A stretch of 64,000 nucleotides of DNA from Owenia fusiformis (taxonomy: Eukaryota > Annelida > Polychaeta > Sabellida > Oweniidae), in contig CAIIXF020000006.1 in the NCBI GenBank assembly GCA_903813345.2, forward strand, positions 37,289,936 through 37,353,935, in the 5' to 3' direction. Every line of letters begins with the position of its first letter. Position 1 is the first letter of the stretch. Positions 1-9,488 of this stretch are shown in pieces. The translations under genes and the position numbers were made by a program. Below the pieces are notes generated by a model that did no database searches, was not told the origin of the DNA, and saw only the letters and a list, made by a program, of their open reading frames with translations.

Positions 1-160
1 TTGGTTTACTATAACTTTAATTTAAAACAAGTTGAAAATGCTCACAATTTATCATTAATTTTACTTCATTACTTCTAACCGAAAAATAGTAGTTTTGGTG
101 TAAATTAAAAATTTATGTTAGGATAAAGAGATCAAACGTACGTAGTCTTATTTAAGCAAA
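1..160 (+). other. 5' untranslated leader of the first Gypsy element
   Basis: AT-rich sequence without an ORF that leads directly into the gag start. No copy of the presumed 3' LTR (which begins near 5010) and no obvious primer-binding site is seen here, so the 5' LTR probably lies to the left of the window. Confidence 0.4.
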
Positions 161-3100
161 ATGGCAGAGAAATACATAAATTTGATTGAACTTGGCAAGG
201 AACTTGGCTATACAGGAAAGAGCCTAGCTGACTTTGCAGAACTGAAATATAAAGAAGCTAAGCAAATCGAAGAGGACAAAATAGAAAGAGATGCGAGACA
301 TGAAGAAAGATGCAGAAAAGCTGAATCAGAGAAAATGAAACATGAGCTAGAAATGACAAAGATGCAAGCAGAAGCAAGAAGAGTTGAACTAGAACTTCAA
401 CTCAGAATCGAGGAAACTAAAACAACAGCGTTATCACAATCAAAACAAATTCCCAAGGCACCGAAAATGCCACCTTTTAATGAGGAGAAAGATAGTATGG
501 ATGCATATTTGGAAAGAATGGAAAGGTATGCAATTAGTCAAAACTGGCCACAAGAAAACTATTGTATGTATTTGGGAAACCTTTTATCTGGTGAAGCACT
601 CAATGTTTACAATAGAACAAATCAGTTAGTTGGTGATGATTATGAAAAGCTCAAGGAAGCACTCCTTAAATGTTATCAAATGACTGAAAGCGGTTTCCGC
701 AAAAAGTTTTTCACTAGTCATCCTGAACTGAAGGAGTCACCGACCCAGTTCATGTGTAGATTAGAAAGATATCTTTCAAGATGGATGGAATTAGCAAAAA
801 CCGAGAAAACATTTGATGCCTTAAAAGATCTTCTACTTCGAGAGCAGTACATGGCAGCTTGTAGTAGGGAAATGCGAATGTTTTTAAGGGAACATGATAC
901 AGTGTCAGCTGATCAAGTAGTCCAATTATCAGAGCGCTTTACTACAGCACATGGTTTACAAGCTATGAGACCAAAGATATTATCTTCGAATAAACCCAAA
1001 AATGATCTTACAAAGAAAACAGATGAGAAAAAGTGGGTAGAAGTGAATGAAAGAATATGTTTTGGTTGTAATGGCAAAGGGCATATGATAAAAGATTGTC
1101 CTAAAGAATCAACACAAAAAGCTGTTGCAATGGCCTGTATAGAAGATGATGATGTAAACAACCAAATGACATATGCAAGCGACGAAGATGAAATTTGTGC
1201 TGCTGTTCAGGTTATAGAAAACCATAGTGGTTGTAACATTATCATAGGGTCATGTAGTGATACAATTTCCTTTTTACCAGAAAACCTGAATATACAGGAA
1301 GGAAAAGTAGGAGAATCATATGTAAATGTATTGAGAGATACTGGGTGTAGTGGGGTAGTAGTCAATCAAAGCCTAGTTGCACCAAATCAGTTCACTGGAA
1401 AATACAAACATTATCTTATGATTGATAGAACAATTAAAAAAGCACCAACAGCTAAGATTTGCATAGATACTCCATTTCTTTCAGGTATTGTAGAAGCATT
1501 GTGCCTTCCAAATCCAATCTGCGATCTTATTATAGGCAATGTTGACGGTGCTGAAATGAGAAACAAGGAGCCCCTTTCAATGAACCAAACAGAAGAAATT
1601 AAAACACAAAGTTGTATCCCAGCATGTGCAGTTGAAACAAGAGCAATGAAAACAAAAGGTGAAAAACCACTGAGACCGCTTAAGGTGCCTGGTTATATAA
1701 ACAAGATAATATCGCCTGAGCAATTCTTACAAACACAGAATGATGATAGAAGTTTAGATAAATTTCGAGAATATGCTCAAGAAGAGAATGTAAAATGTAC
1801 TCCTGGAAAAAGCAGATACAGATTTGAAATAGAGAATAATGTTCTCTACAGATACTATTCATCTCCAAAAGTGAATGATAACAATGAAATAAAGCAATTA
1901 GTAGTTCCTAGTGTACTGAGAGATACTGTAATGAAACTCGCTCATGACTCTTTGATGGCAGGACATTTAGGTACGAAGAAAACAATGAACAAAATCACAG
2001 CAAGCTTTTATTGGCCAGGTATACACAGTGATGTGACTAAATTTGTTCAGTCGTGTAGTATTTGTCAAAAAACTACACAGAAAGGAAAGTTGAAAAAGGC
2101 GCCTGTTCAGAAAATGCCTCTTATTGAAGTTCCATTTGAAAGAGTAGCAGTAGATTTAGTAGGCCCGCTAAATCCCATGACAAGAAACAAGAACAGACAC
2201 ATTTTAACATGTGTTGACTATGCCACTAGGTATCCTGATGCTGTAGCATTACCATCCATAGAGACTGAGAGAGTAGCTGATGCTCTCATGCAAATATTTT
2301 CTAGAGTTGGGATACCCAAGCAGATTTTGAGTGACAAGGGATCACAATTTGTGTCTGAACTGATGAAGGAACTGGGTAGATTATTATCAATTAATCAAAT
2401 CACAACAACCCCATACCATCCACAATGCAATGGACTTGTGGAACGATACAATGGTACTTTGAAACTTATGTTAAAGCGGATGTGTGCCGAAAGACCTAAT
2501 GATTGGGATAGGTACTTAGAGCCAATTCTATTCGCATACCGGGAAGTGCCACAAGATAGTACAAATTACTCTCCATTTGAGTTACTCTATGGAAGGCCAG
2601 TTAGAGGACCAATGACAATCTTGAAAGAGCTCTGGGGCAAAGATGAACCAAATGAAGAAACAAAAACAACATACCAGTATGTGCTAGACCTCAAAAACAG
2701 ATTAGAAGAAACCTGCAATATAGCAAAAGAATCACTTGGTGAAAACCAAGAAATATACAAACAGCATTTTGATAAGAAAGCAAAGATGAGGTCATTAGAA
2801 GCGAATGACAAGGTTTTGGTTATGCTACCAACAGACAACAGCAAATTGCTAATGCAGTGGAAGGGACCTTATATTGTGAAAGAAAAGGTAAACCCTACTG
2901 ACTACAAGATAGATGTAGATGGAACCTTAAAAACATACCACATCAATATGCTCAAAAAGTACTATGTCAGAGTAGAAGCAGTTGCAAACATTTCAGTTAT
3001 AGAAGATGATGAGCAGGAAGAAATGAACAATGACTGCATACTACAAGAAGAAATGCTAGGTGAAAAGGAAGAAACATACAAAGAAGTGAGCATCAATCCT

Positions 3101-4480
3101 GATTTATGTCACAGTTATACTGATGAGTTAGAAAGATTGGTAGAAGAATTCAAAGATATTTTTTCATCCAAGCCAGGCTCTACATCTTTAGTGGAACATG
3201 AAATTAAACTGACAACAGATAAACCAGTTAAGGGACAAACCTTTCAACTACCACACAAATCAGTAGAAATTGTAAAACGCCTAATATTAGAGATGTCGGA
3301 ACTTGGGGTAATTGAAAGAGCAAATAGTCCATACAGTGCTCAGATGTTTCTTGTGAAGAAAAAAGGTTGTCCAGATGGAAGACCAGTGATGGACTACAGG
3401 AAACTGAACAAAGTTACAGTGTTTGACTGTGAACCTATGCAAAATGAGGATGAAATCTTTGCCAAACTTGGAAATAGTCATTACAAATCAAAGTTGGATT
3501 TTTGCAAGGGTTTTTGGCAAATTTATGTGAAAGAAGAAGATAGAGATAAAACAGCATTCAACACACCACTAGGCAGTATGCGTTTTGTTAAAATGCCCTT
3601 TGGACTCATCAATGCAGTTGCTACATACAATAGAATGATGAGGAAACTGCTAAATGGAATGGAAAATGTAGAGAATTTCGTCGATGATGTTTTGATTCAC
3701 ACTGAATTATGGAAAACACATGTGGAAATTCTCAGAGAGATGTTTAGAAGGATACGGGCAGCTAATCTGACAGTAAAGCCATCAAAATGTTTCTTTGGAT
3801 ACAATGACATGGACTTTATTGGCCATAGAGTTGCAGTAGGAACTTTAGCAACACAACATGAGAAAGTTGAAAAGATGCTCAAAGCAAGGAACCCTACAAA
3901 CAAAACAGAATTAAGATCACTACTTGGTACTGTTGGATACTACAAGAAGTTCATACCAAGGTATTCTGATATAACAGCACCTCTTACTGATCTTACAAAG
4001 AAAAGTTCACCAAACAAACTAAAGTGGGGCAATACACATGATGCAGCCTTCACAGAAGTCAAAGACATTCTAAGTACAGAACCAATACTAAAGCTTCCAG
4101 ATTTTCACAAACAGTTCATTCTTCGAACGGATGCATCTGATGTAGCAGTTAGTGGAATATTGATGCAAGAACATGAAGAAAAACTACACCCAGTTCTGTA
4201 TGGTAGCAGAAAACTTTGCCAAAGGGAGAGAAATTATTCCACCGTTGAACGAGAATGTTTGGCTATAGTGTGGGGTATAACAAAGTTTCAAAAGTACCTT
4301 TATGGAACTGAATTTGTTATTCAGACTGATCACCAATCATTACTATATTTAGAATCTGCAAAACACAAGAACTCTCGTGTCATGAGGTGGTCGCTGTTTT
4401 TACAGCAATACAAATACACCGGTCAAGTCATCCATGGCAAAGACAATATTGGAGCAGATCTTTTGAGTAGATTAGTCTAA
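161..4480 (+). CDS. Gypsy (Gmr1-like) retrotransposon Gag-Pol polyprotein, intact
   Basis: One uninterrupted 1439-codon ORF for a Ty3/Gypsy retrotransposon polyprotein. In order I see: a charged coiled coil (about residues 30-90), a Gag capsid-like region (100-280), a CX2CX4HX4C zinc knuckle (about 300-313), an aspartic protease motif DTGCS (about 394), the integrase HHCC zinc finger (about 594-636), the integrase core with D in VDLVGP (about 665), D in SDKGSQF (about 724) and E in VERYNG (about 760), then reverse transcriptase with FVDD (about 1175), and RNase H with RTDASD (about 1322) and TDHQS (about 1390). Integrase therefore comes before RT. This copia-like order inside a Gypsy-type protein is known for Gmr1-like elements. 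There is no stop or frameshift, so the copy is young or under selection. Gag and Pol are fused in one frame. Confidence 0.93.
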   Translation: MAEKYINLIELGKELGYTGKSLADFAELKYKEAKQIEEDKIERDARHEERCRKAESEKMKHELEMTKMQAEARRVELELQLRIEETKTTALSQSKQIPKAPKMPPFNEEKDSMDAYLERMERYAISQNWPQENYCMYLGNLLSGEALNVYNRTNQLVGDDYEKLKEALLKCYQMTESGFRKKFFTSHPELKESPTQFMCRLERYLSRWMELAKTEKTFDALKDLLLREQYMAACSREMRMFLREHDTVSADQVVQLSERFTTAHGLQAMRPKILSSNKPKNDLTKKTDEKKWVEVNERICFGCNGKGHMIKDCPKESTQKAVAMACIEDDDVNNQMTYASDEDEICAAVQVIENHSGCNIIIGSCSDTISFLPENLNIQEGKVGESYVNVLRDTGCSGVVVNQSLVAPNQFTGKYKHYLMIDRTIKKAPTAKICIDTPFLSGIVEALCLPNPICDLIIGNVDGAEMRNKEPLSMNQTEEIKTQSCIPACAVETRAMKTKGEKPLRPLKVPGYINKIISPEQFLQTQNDDRSLDKFREYAQEENVKCTPGKSRYRFEIENNVLYRYYSSPKVNDNNEIKQLVVPSVLRDTVMKLAHDSLMAGHLGTKKTMNKITASFYWPGIHSDVTKFVQSCSICQKTTQKGKLKKAPVQKMPLIEVPFERVAVDLVGPLNPMTRNKNRHILTCVDYATRYPDAVALPSIETERVADALMQIFSRVGIPKQILSDKGSQFVSELMKELGRLLSINQITTTPYHPQCNGLVERYNGTLKLMLKRMCAERPNDWDRYLEPILFAYREVPQDSTNYSPFELLYGRPVRGPMTILKELWGKDEPNEETKTTYQYVLDLKNRLEETCNIAKESLGENQEIYKQHFDKKAKMRSLEANDKVLVMLPTDNSKLLMQWKGPYIVKEKVNPTDYKIDVDGTLKTYHINMLKKYYVRVEAVANISVIEDDEQEEMNNDCILQEEMLGEKEETYKEVSINPDLCHSYTDELERLVEEFKDIFSSKPGSTSLVEHEIKLTTDKPVKGQTFQLPHKSVEIVKRLILEMSELGVIERANSPYSAQMFLVKKKGCPDGRPVMDYRKLNKVTVFDCEPMQNEDEIFAKLGNSHYKSKLDFCKGFWQIYVKEEDRDKTAFNTPLGSMRFVKMPFGLINAVATYNRMMRKLLNGMENVENFVDDVLIHTELWKTHVEILREMFRRIRAANLTVKPSKCFFGYNDMDFIGHRVAVGTLATQHEKVEKMLKARNPTNKTELRSLLGTVGYYKKFIPRYSDITAPLTDLTKKSSPNKLKWGNTHDAAFTEVKDILSTEPILKLPDFHKQFILRTDASDVAVSGILMQEHEEKLHPVLYGSRKLCQRERNYSTVERECLAIVWGITKFQKYLYGTEFVIQTDHQSLLYLESAKHKNSRVMRWSLFLQQYKYTGQVIHGKDNIGADLLSRLV

Positions 4481-5009
4481 ACACATATAGATAAGACAAA
4501 GGATGGTATGCATACATACATATAGGTGTTACAGTGTAAAGTTGTAAATAAAAAATAAAAAAAATAATAATAAAAAGTAGTTGTAAGAGTATTTTCTTTA
4601 TTTACTGATAGTAATAGAAGTGGATTGTGCTAAGTATTTGTAATTGAAGTCATAAAAATGACTACATAAGAGGAGTATTTTGAAATGTATCTTCTTCCAT
4701 TGTGAAACTAAGAGGATTAATATTGTATCCTTATATTTAGTGTGAAGATTTTGAGATTATTATTAAGTTTAAGAATAACTTGTGTAGTAGTAGTTGTAAA
4801 CATGTAGATTACATTTGATTTGTAAATATGTTAGTCATTTTTGTATTTTTACATATCAGAAGAAGAACTTATGTAATAGTAGTTGTAGACAGGTAGATGA
4901 CATAAGTTTGATCTGTAAATATGTTAGATTTTTTGTAATTTTACATATCATTACTATGAGTATATTATATATTTTATTTCATAAAGTATATTTTTAAAAA
5001 GGGGGATAA
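4481..5009 (+). other. 3' non-coding region of Gypsy element with internal duplication and polypurine tract
   Basis: No ORF of note. A block of about 75 bases containing the words 'agtagttgta' and 'gtaaatatgttag' occurs twice in tandem (about 4785-4859 and 4875-4951). The region ends in a purine run, aaaaaggggg (about 4996-5005), which is the expected plus-strand primer (PPT) just before the 3' LTR. Confidence 0.6.
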
Positions 5010-5279
5010 TGTCATGATATGTATTCTATTAAGCTAATCATAACACATTCTTGAGTTTTGTTTATTGCTTACTTATTAAGTAATTAACTTTAAACAGGAA
5101 TTTTGGCATACTGCTCTAGTGAATAATAATTAGCAAGGTAAAAGGTAGAGACATGAGGAAGTGTGAACTGGGTATGAGATGTTATGATGGTGTATGTAGT
5201 GTGTGCAGGTAGCAAGATGTAGGTGATTTTGGAAGCTTACGAATTTTAATTAAGAACCTTGAAAAGACTTCTAGACAAA
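5010..5279 (+). repeat. Probable 3' LTR of the Gypsy element, end not defined
   Basis: Starts with TGTCATGATA right after the polypurine tract, as an LTR should. The matching 5' LTR is not in the window, so the right end cannot be set. A different satellite begins near 5280, so the LTR may be truncated there or end before it. Confidence 0.5.
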
Positions 5280-5850
5280 TACCATGGTAAATGATGGTCA
5301 GGTACATAACAATAAAATACCATGGTATGACCATGGCATTTGATTGTCACATCGTACAATGAAATACCATCAACCATGATATACAATGGTAATACCATGG
5401 TAAATGATGGTCAGGAACATGGCAATGAAATACCATGGTATGACCATGGTATTTGATTGTCACATCTTATAATGAAATGCCATCAACCATGATATACCAT
5501 GGTAAATTATAGTCAGGAACATGGCATTATAATACCATGGTATTTGATTGTCACACCTTACAATGAAATGCCATGAAATGCAATCAACCATGATATACCA
5601 TGGTAATACCATGGTAAATGATGGTCAGGAACATGGCAATGAAATACCATGATAATATCATGGTATTTGATGGTTAACTTTGAACATGAAATACCATGAA
5701 ACATGGTATAACATGCTATACCATGGTCAAAAATTGACCAAAAAAACATCATTGCCACCATGGTCAGAGTTGATGGTAATTTCATGGCCAATCATGATAG
5801 ACCATGGTAAACCATGGTATACCATGGTATCATGGTTTACGTTTAAACAT
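5280..5850. repeat. Satellite built from TACCATGGTA palindromes
   Basis: At least four degenerate units of about 104-113 bp, recognisable by the recurring 'gatggtcaggaacat' (near 5293, 5405, 5509 and 5622). Each unit contains one or more perfect palindromes of the TACCATGGTA type (centre CCATGG). The right end (5680-5850) becomes a denser run of short 'accatggt' words. Short ORFs in this stretch are low-complexity by-products. Confidence 0.8.
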
Positions 5851-5852
5851 GG

Positions 5853-6114
5853 TACCTTCCCCAAAGTTGGTTCCGTTAGAACTAAAAAAATTGTTACACA
5901 TTACAAATTTAACTCTATACCTTCCCCAAAATTGGTACTGTACATCCAGAATAGTTAGATATTAATCATAATTTCAGTAATAGAGGATAGTACCCTGGTC
6001 AGCCCATGTACCTCCCTTGAGGGCCACCCTCCACCACTGAATGAAGTTACGTTTAAGTGTGTAACATCAAGAATAGATATGTAGATAAAAGTACTCATAC
6101 AAATAGAGTATAAG
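5853..6114. repeat. Direct repeat of about 260 bp, copy 1
   Basis: Starts with 'taccttccccaaagttgg' and ends near 'gtactcatacaaatagag'. A near-identical copy lies at 6901-7158 and a third, more diverged one at about 44036-44292. Copies 2 and 3 are part of the 3' flank of the UGT genes, so this copy is an extra local duplication. Confidence 0.8.
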
Positions 6115-6900
6115 TTCAATGAACTTACAAAACGGTATATATACGAGATGATAAACGTATACAGTTGGATCTCCGTATAAAGCTTTGCCTGCATGTGTGT
6201 GGAACAATTGACCGCAAGCATTTTTTAAGACCAATTGGCTGAGTAGGAACAGTATCCAATCAAATACTTTAACCATCAATTTGAAACACCAATCAAACCA
6301 GTAGGTTCTAGCAATTCCTGGATACCCATTCAGTAGCTCAACAAATGACATACAGGGTGTTTCATAACGAGCATCTCAAAAAGTCAATTTGAGAAGAGAT
6401 AGGTCTATAACATACGTACTATATATGAGCCTATTTTATTCTAGACAAACACATTTGGATCAACTAAACATGCTACAATTCAAGAAAGAACAAATGGCAT
6501 CCCTTTGACCTTTATTTATTACAGTCCGAGAGGATCTTTCCTGACGAAAAGCCCACATTATGAAACACCTTGTACTTTTGGTTATAAGTATAAGTATACG
6601 TTATAAGTTGTACTTTCACGCCATGCGAAATCTCTCTATTAAATATATCATAATGTTGTTGTTGTTTAAGGGTGTAGTCTGGGGGTATTTCTATATTCTG
6701 CATTTCTGAATCTGTAGTGGAACCACCACCGGACTTTCATATTTCTACCATATTATACAACTACATCAAATTTGAGTATCCATAAATTCGGGATTAAAAA
6801 ATGTTGCACCTAAGAAATATAACATATCTTCCCTGAGCTTGGTATATATATACAGAGAAATACTTTAAAAACCAGAGAATTAAATCAGCTTTATAAAGGG
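6115..6900. other. Spacer between direct repeats; start of duplicated block 1
   Basis: From about 6670 the sequence matches 43735-44035, the 3' flank of UGT-C, with extra sequence in the latter. The left part holds an unrecognised minus-strand ORF of 94 codons (6067-6351), hydrophobic and partly inside the 260-bp repeat. It has no motif I can name and I do not call it a gene. Confidence 0.5.
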
Positions 6901-7546
6901 TACCTTCCCCAAGGTTGGTTCCGTTAGAACTAGAAAAATTGTTACACATTACTTTAACTCTATACCTTCCCCAAAATTGGTAATGTACATCCAGAATAGT
7001 TAGATATTAATCATAATTTCAGTAATAGAGGATAGTACCCTGGTCAGCCCATGTACCTCCCTTGAGGGCCACCCTCCACCACTGAATGAAGTTACGTTTA
7101 AGTGTGTAACATCAAAAATAGATATGTAGATAAAAGTACTCATACAAATAGAGCATAATCACTTTCAAATGATGCGGGAAAGACAAAATTAGGTCTTGAA
7201 GTCCATAGGCATTTCAAAGGGCCAACAACCATTCCCCAAGCCATAGCCATAATCCAAAAAACAGAATAATTCACAATGATCATCAAGATCAAACTATGGT
7301 TGGATTCAATATCTATTTCTCAACATTATATTGTAGCTGGAACCTCAAAAGGTGTGTAGTGAAAAAATTATGAGATAAGTGCCAATTTCTTAAACAATTC
7401 CTACATCATTCAGCATCTCAAGTGATAAAAACTAAAACTTCAAAAGCTAATTGACATATAAAAGTCATTACTCATGGTTCAGTTTATCCTGCAAAAGGAC
7501 AGATTTGTGCCTCAAAGCCATCGATTTTAATATCGAGCAATTATTA
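6901..7546. repeat. Duplicated 3' flank of UGT gene (block 1)
   Basis: Contains the second 260-bp repeat (6901-7158) followed by non-coding sequence that aligns, with scattered differences, to 44036-44690 beside UGT-C. No ORF or RNA gene is seen. Confidence 0.75.
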
Positions 7547-7698
7547 CTTTATTAATCATATTTGTCCTTCTGATAAGAGACTAAGAAAAGAATGACTTTC
7601 TTGGCTATAATAACCAGAAGTGTTCCAATTATAATGCAAACACAACACACTAGTGCTATGATGTCGAGCAAATAGTATTGGAAGAAATTCAGTTCAGA
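7547..7698 (-). pseudogene. Remnant of a UGT C-terminus (transmembrane tail only)
   Basis: Read on the minus strand, this stretch encodes only the last ~45 residues of a UGT: NFFQYYLLDIIALVCC and the single membrane-spanning helix, ending in the same KDKYD-stop tail as UGT-C and UGT-D. It sits about 170 bp downstream of the complete UGT-A stop codon. The rest of this gene copy is missing. The equivalent position in block 2 (46037/46038) shows a rearranged UGT fragment, so both sites record deletions inside an older tandem UGT pair. Confidence 0.8.
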
Positions 7699-7868
7699 TT
7701 TTTACAAAACTAAGTTTATAAGCTTATCAGTTTCATTGGTTTCACTTGGATCTAAAATGACCCCTTGTGTGAGTTGTTGGTTATATAATGCAATGCAGTT
7801 ATATGAAATATTGTCCTCTAATTGTCTAGAATCGGACACACCTTGCCTAGCTATGTGTGAATAGTTTA

Positions 7869-9449
7869 TTAATCATATTTGACCTTCTGATAAGAGAATA
7901 TGAAGCAAATGACTTTCTTGGCTATAATTATCAGAACTGTTCCAATGATAATGCAAACACAACACACTAGTGCTATAATGTCGAGCAAATAATATTGGAA
8001 GAAATTCAGTTCATTAGCAGCTTGGGATTGTAAATGGGGTGCACCCTTATGGCGTATTACATATTCAGCCCAGTAGACAAGTTTGTCCTTTGGTGGTATG
8101 GGTTGATCATGGTATATAGCAGCAGCTCTTTCAGCATTCACCTTGTATTTTTTGTTCTCTATAACCTCCTTCATGGCTCGTTGAAGTTTCTCCATGGTGA
8201 TTCCTTCCACAGAAACAGTTTGACCAGATTTTACTCTATGGGAGAGTTTCTGGCAATAGAAAGGCTGATCAAAAAAGAATGGTACTCCAATTACAGGGAG
8301 GGCGTAATGCAAAGCTTGAAAGCTTGATGAAGCTCCACACTGTGTCACAAATAGTTTAGTAGCAGGGTGATTCAATAGGCTTTCTTGAGGTATCCATTTA
8401 CTCAATATCGTATTATTTCCAAGACCTTCTGGTGTAGGGCCTTCGTAACTCCAAATCACAGTTTGTGGCATTGCAGCAAATGCTTTGGCAAATGTGGTCC
8501 GAAGTTCTGGCCAGAGTCTACGGAACAATGACCCAAAGCTCACAACAATTATCCCATGTTTTCCAGCTTTCTCAATAATGTTGGCATAGTGTCGATCTAA
8601 AGGCTTTGGGTTTTCGAGGAAAAATCCTTCTACAGATATAACATGTGGCATTAAGGGAAGTGGGTAATGAAGTGCATCATTTCTGTTCATAAAGACCAGA
8701 GAGACAGTTTTTTCAGCATTGTTTATGTTATCACAGGCATCTCCATAACCCAATTCTTTACATATTGCAACAGATATACTGTAAACTTTCCTGTTCACTT
8801 CTTTTAGTTTATAGTACTCCCAAACATTGTAAACTCTTTCTGAGAAAGACATAATGTCAGAGGATGGGTGAAGGAAAGCAGGAACATATGCAAGATTGAA
8901 TCTTTGTACAAGATTTGTATCAAAAATCATCGGTCCCCAATTTTCATAGAGAATCAATGGAATATTGAAACTTGCACTTATAACCCTTGAAACAAACATA
9001 CGCTCATCGCTTATTATCAAGTCGAACTTTGACCTGGCAAATTTTTTCCAAATACTTCTGTCCTCCAGAGGTAAGGAAATAAAATCCGAATATATTGGTA
9101 GTACATTGTCAAATGCATTCACAGCATTACCCATCAAACTGTTTATAAAATCCTGATTCAAAGAATTCATGTCTTTGGATACATCAACAGGTGGCTTCTT
9201 GAAATGTATAACATTGAATGTTTTGTTCATAGTACTCGTCTCGCCCATTTTATACAAAGCATCGTGTTCAATCTGGTCAGAAAGCAAGAAGGTTACTTGG
9301 TGCCCTGCATTCAACATAATTCGTCCAATTTTTATCATATTTCTCATTCTGCTGTTATAGCCAAAATCCACTGGTACAACGAGAATATTTCCACATTCAC
9401 AAAGAGATGAACACAGTACAACTGATATAAAAAGTCCTGTGAAATCCAT
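7869..9449 (-). CDS. UDP-glycosyltransferase (UGT-A), single exon
   Basis: A 526-residue UGT of family GT1, the usual length for animal UGTs. It would transfer a sugar from a UDP-sugar to small lipophilic acceptors at the luminal face of the ER. Visible are an N-terminal signal peptide (about 1-20, ending CSSLCECG), the acceptor half with FDLIISDERM, the donor-binding half with the C-terminal signature around FVTQCGASSSFQAL and GVPFFFDQ, one transmembrane helix near the C-terminus (LLDIIALVCCVCIIIG), and a short cytosolic tail ending KVKYD that fits a KxKxx ER-retrieval motif. The signature is atypical: the usual THGG is TQCG and the usual Glu is Gln. The first ATG is followed at once by the signal peptide, so this start is secure. 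There are no introns. It closely resembles UGT-D. Confidence 0.93.
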   Translation of the reverse strand: MDFTGLFISVVLCSSLCECGNILVVPVDFGYNSRMRNMIKIGRIMLNAGHQVTFLLSDQIEHDALYKMGETSTMNKTFNVIHFKKPPVDVSKDMNSLNQDFINSLMGNAVNAFDNVLPIYSDFISLPLEDRSIWKKFARSKFDLIISDERMFVSRVISASFNIPLILYENWGPMIFDTNLVQRFNLAYVPAFLHPSSDIMSFSERVYNVWEYYKLKEVNRKVYSISVAICKELGYGDACDNINNAEKTVSLVFMNRNDALHYPLPLMPHVISVEGFFLENPKPLDRHYANIIEKAGKHGIIVVSFGSLFRRLWPELRTTFAKAFAAMPQTVIWSYEGPTPEGLGNNTILSKWIPQESLLNHPATKLFVTQCGASSSFQALHYALPVIGVPFFFDQPFYCQKLSHRVKSGQTVSVEGITMEKLQRAMKEVIENKKYKVNAERAAAIYHDQPIPPKDKLVYWAEYVIRHKGAPHLQSQAANELNFFQYYLLDIIALVCCVCIIIGTVLIIIAKKVICFIFSYQKVKYD

Positions 9450-9476
9450 CTTAAATATTGTATACCAATGTGATTC

Positions 9477-9488
9477 TTAATATATAAA
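9477..9488 (-). promoter_or_regulatory. Possible TATA box upstream of UGT-A
   Basis: TTTATATATTAA on the minus strand, 28-39 bp before the ATG. The same element at the same distance precedes UGT-D (47854-47865). The spacing would put the transcription start almost at the ATG, so a longer 5' UTR from another promoter is also possible. Confidence 0.3.

Noticed and set aside
6067-6351. Hydrophobic 94-codon minus-strand ORF
   Set aside because: It overlaps the 260-bp direct repeat, has no family motif, and is not preserved in the other copies of the repeat.
8034-8327. Plus-strand ORFs of about 98 codons opposite each UGT (also 35336, 44849, 46411)
   Set aside because: They recur at the same place in every UGT copy because the sense strand is conserved; they are antisense shadows.
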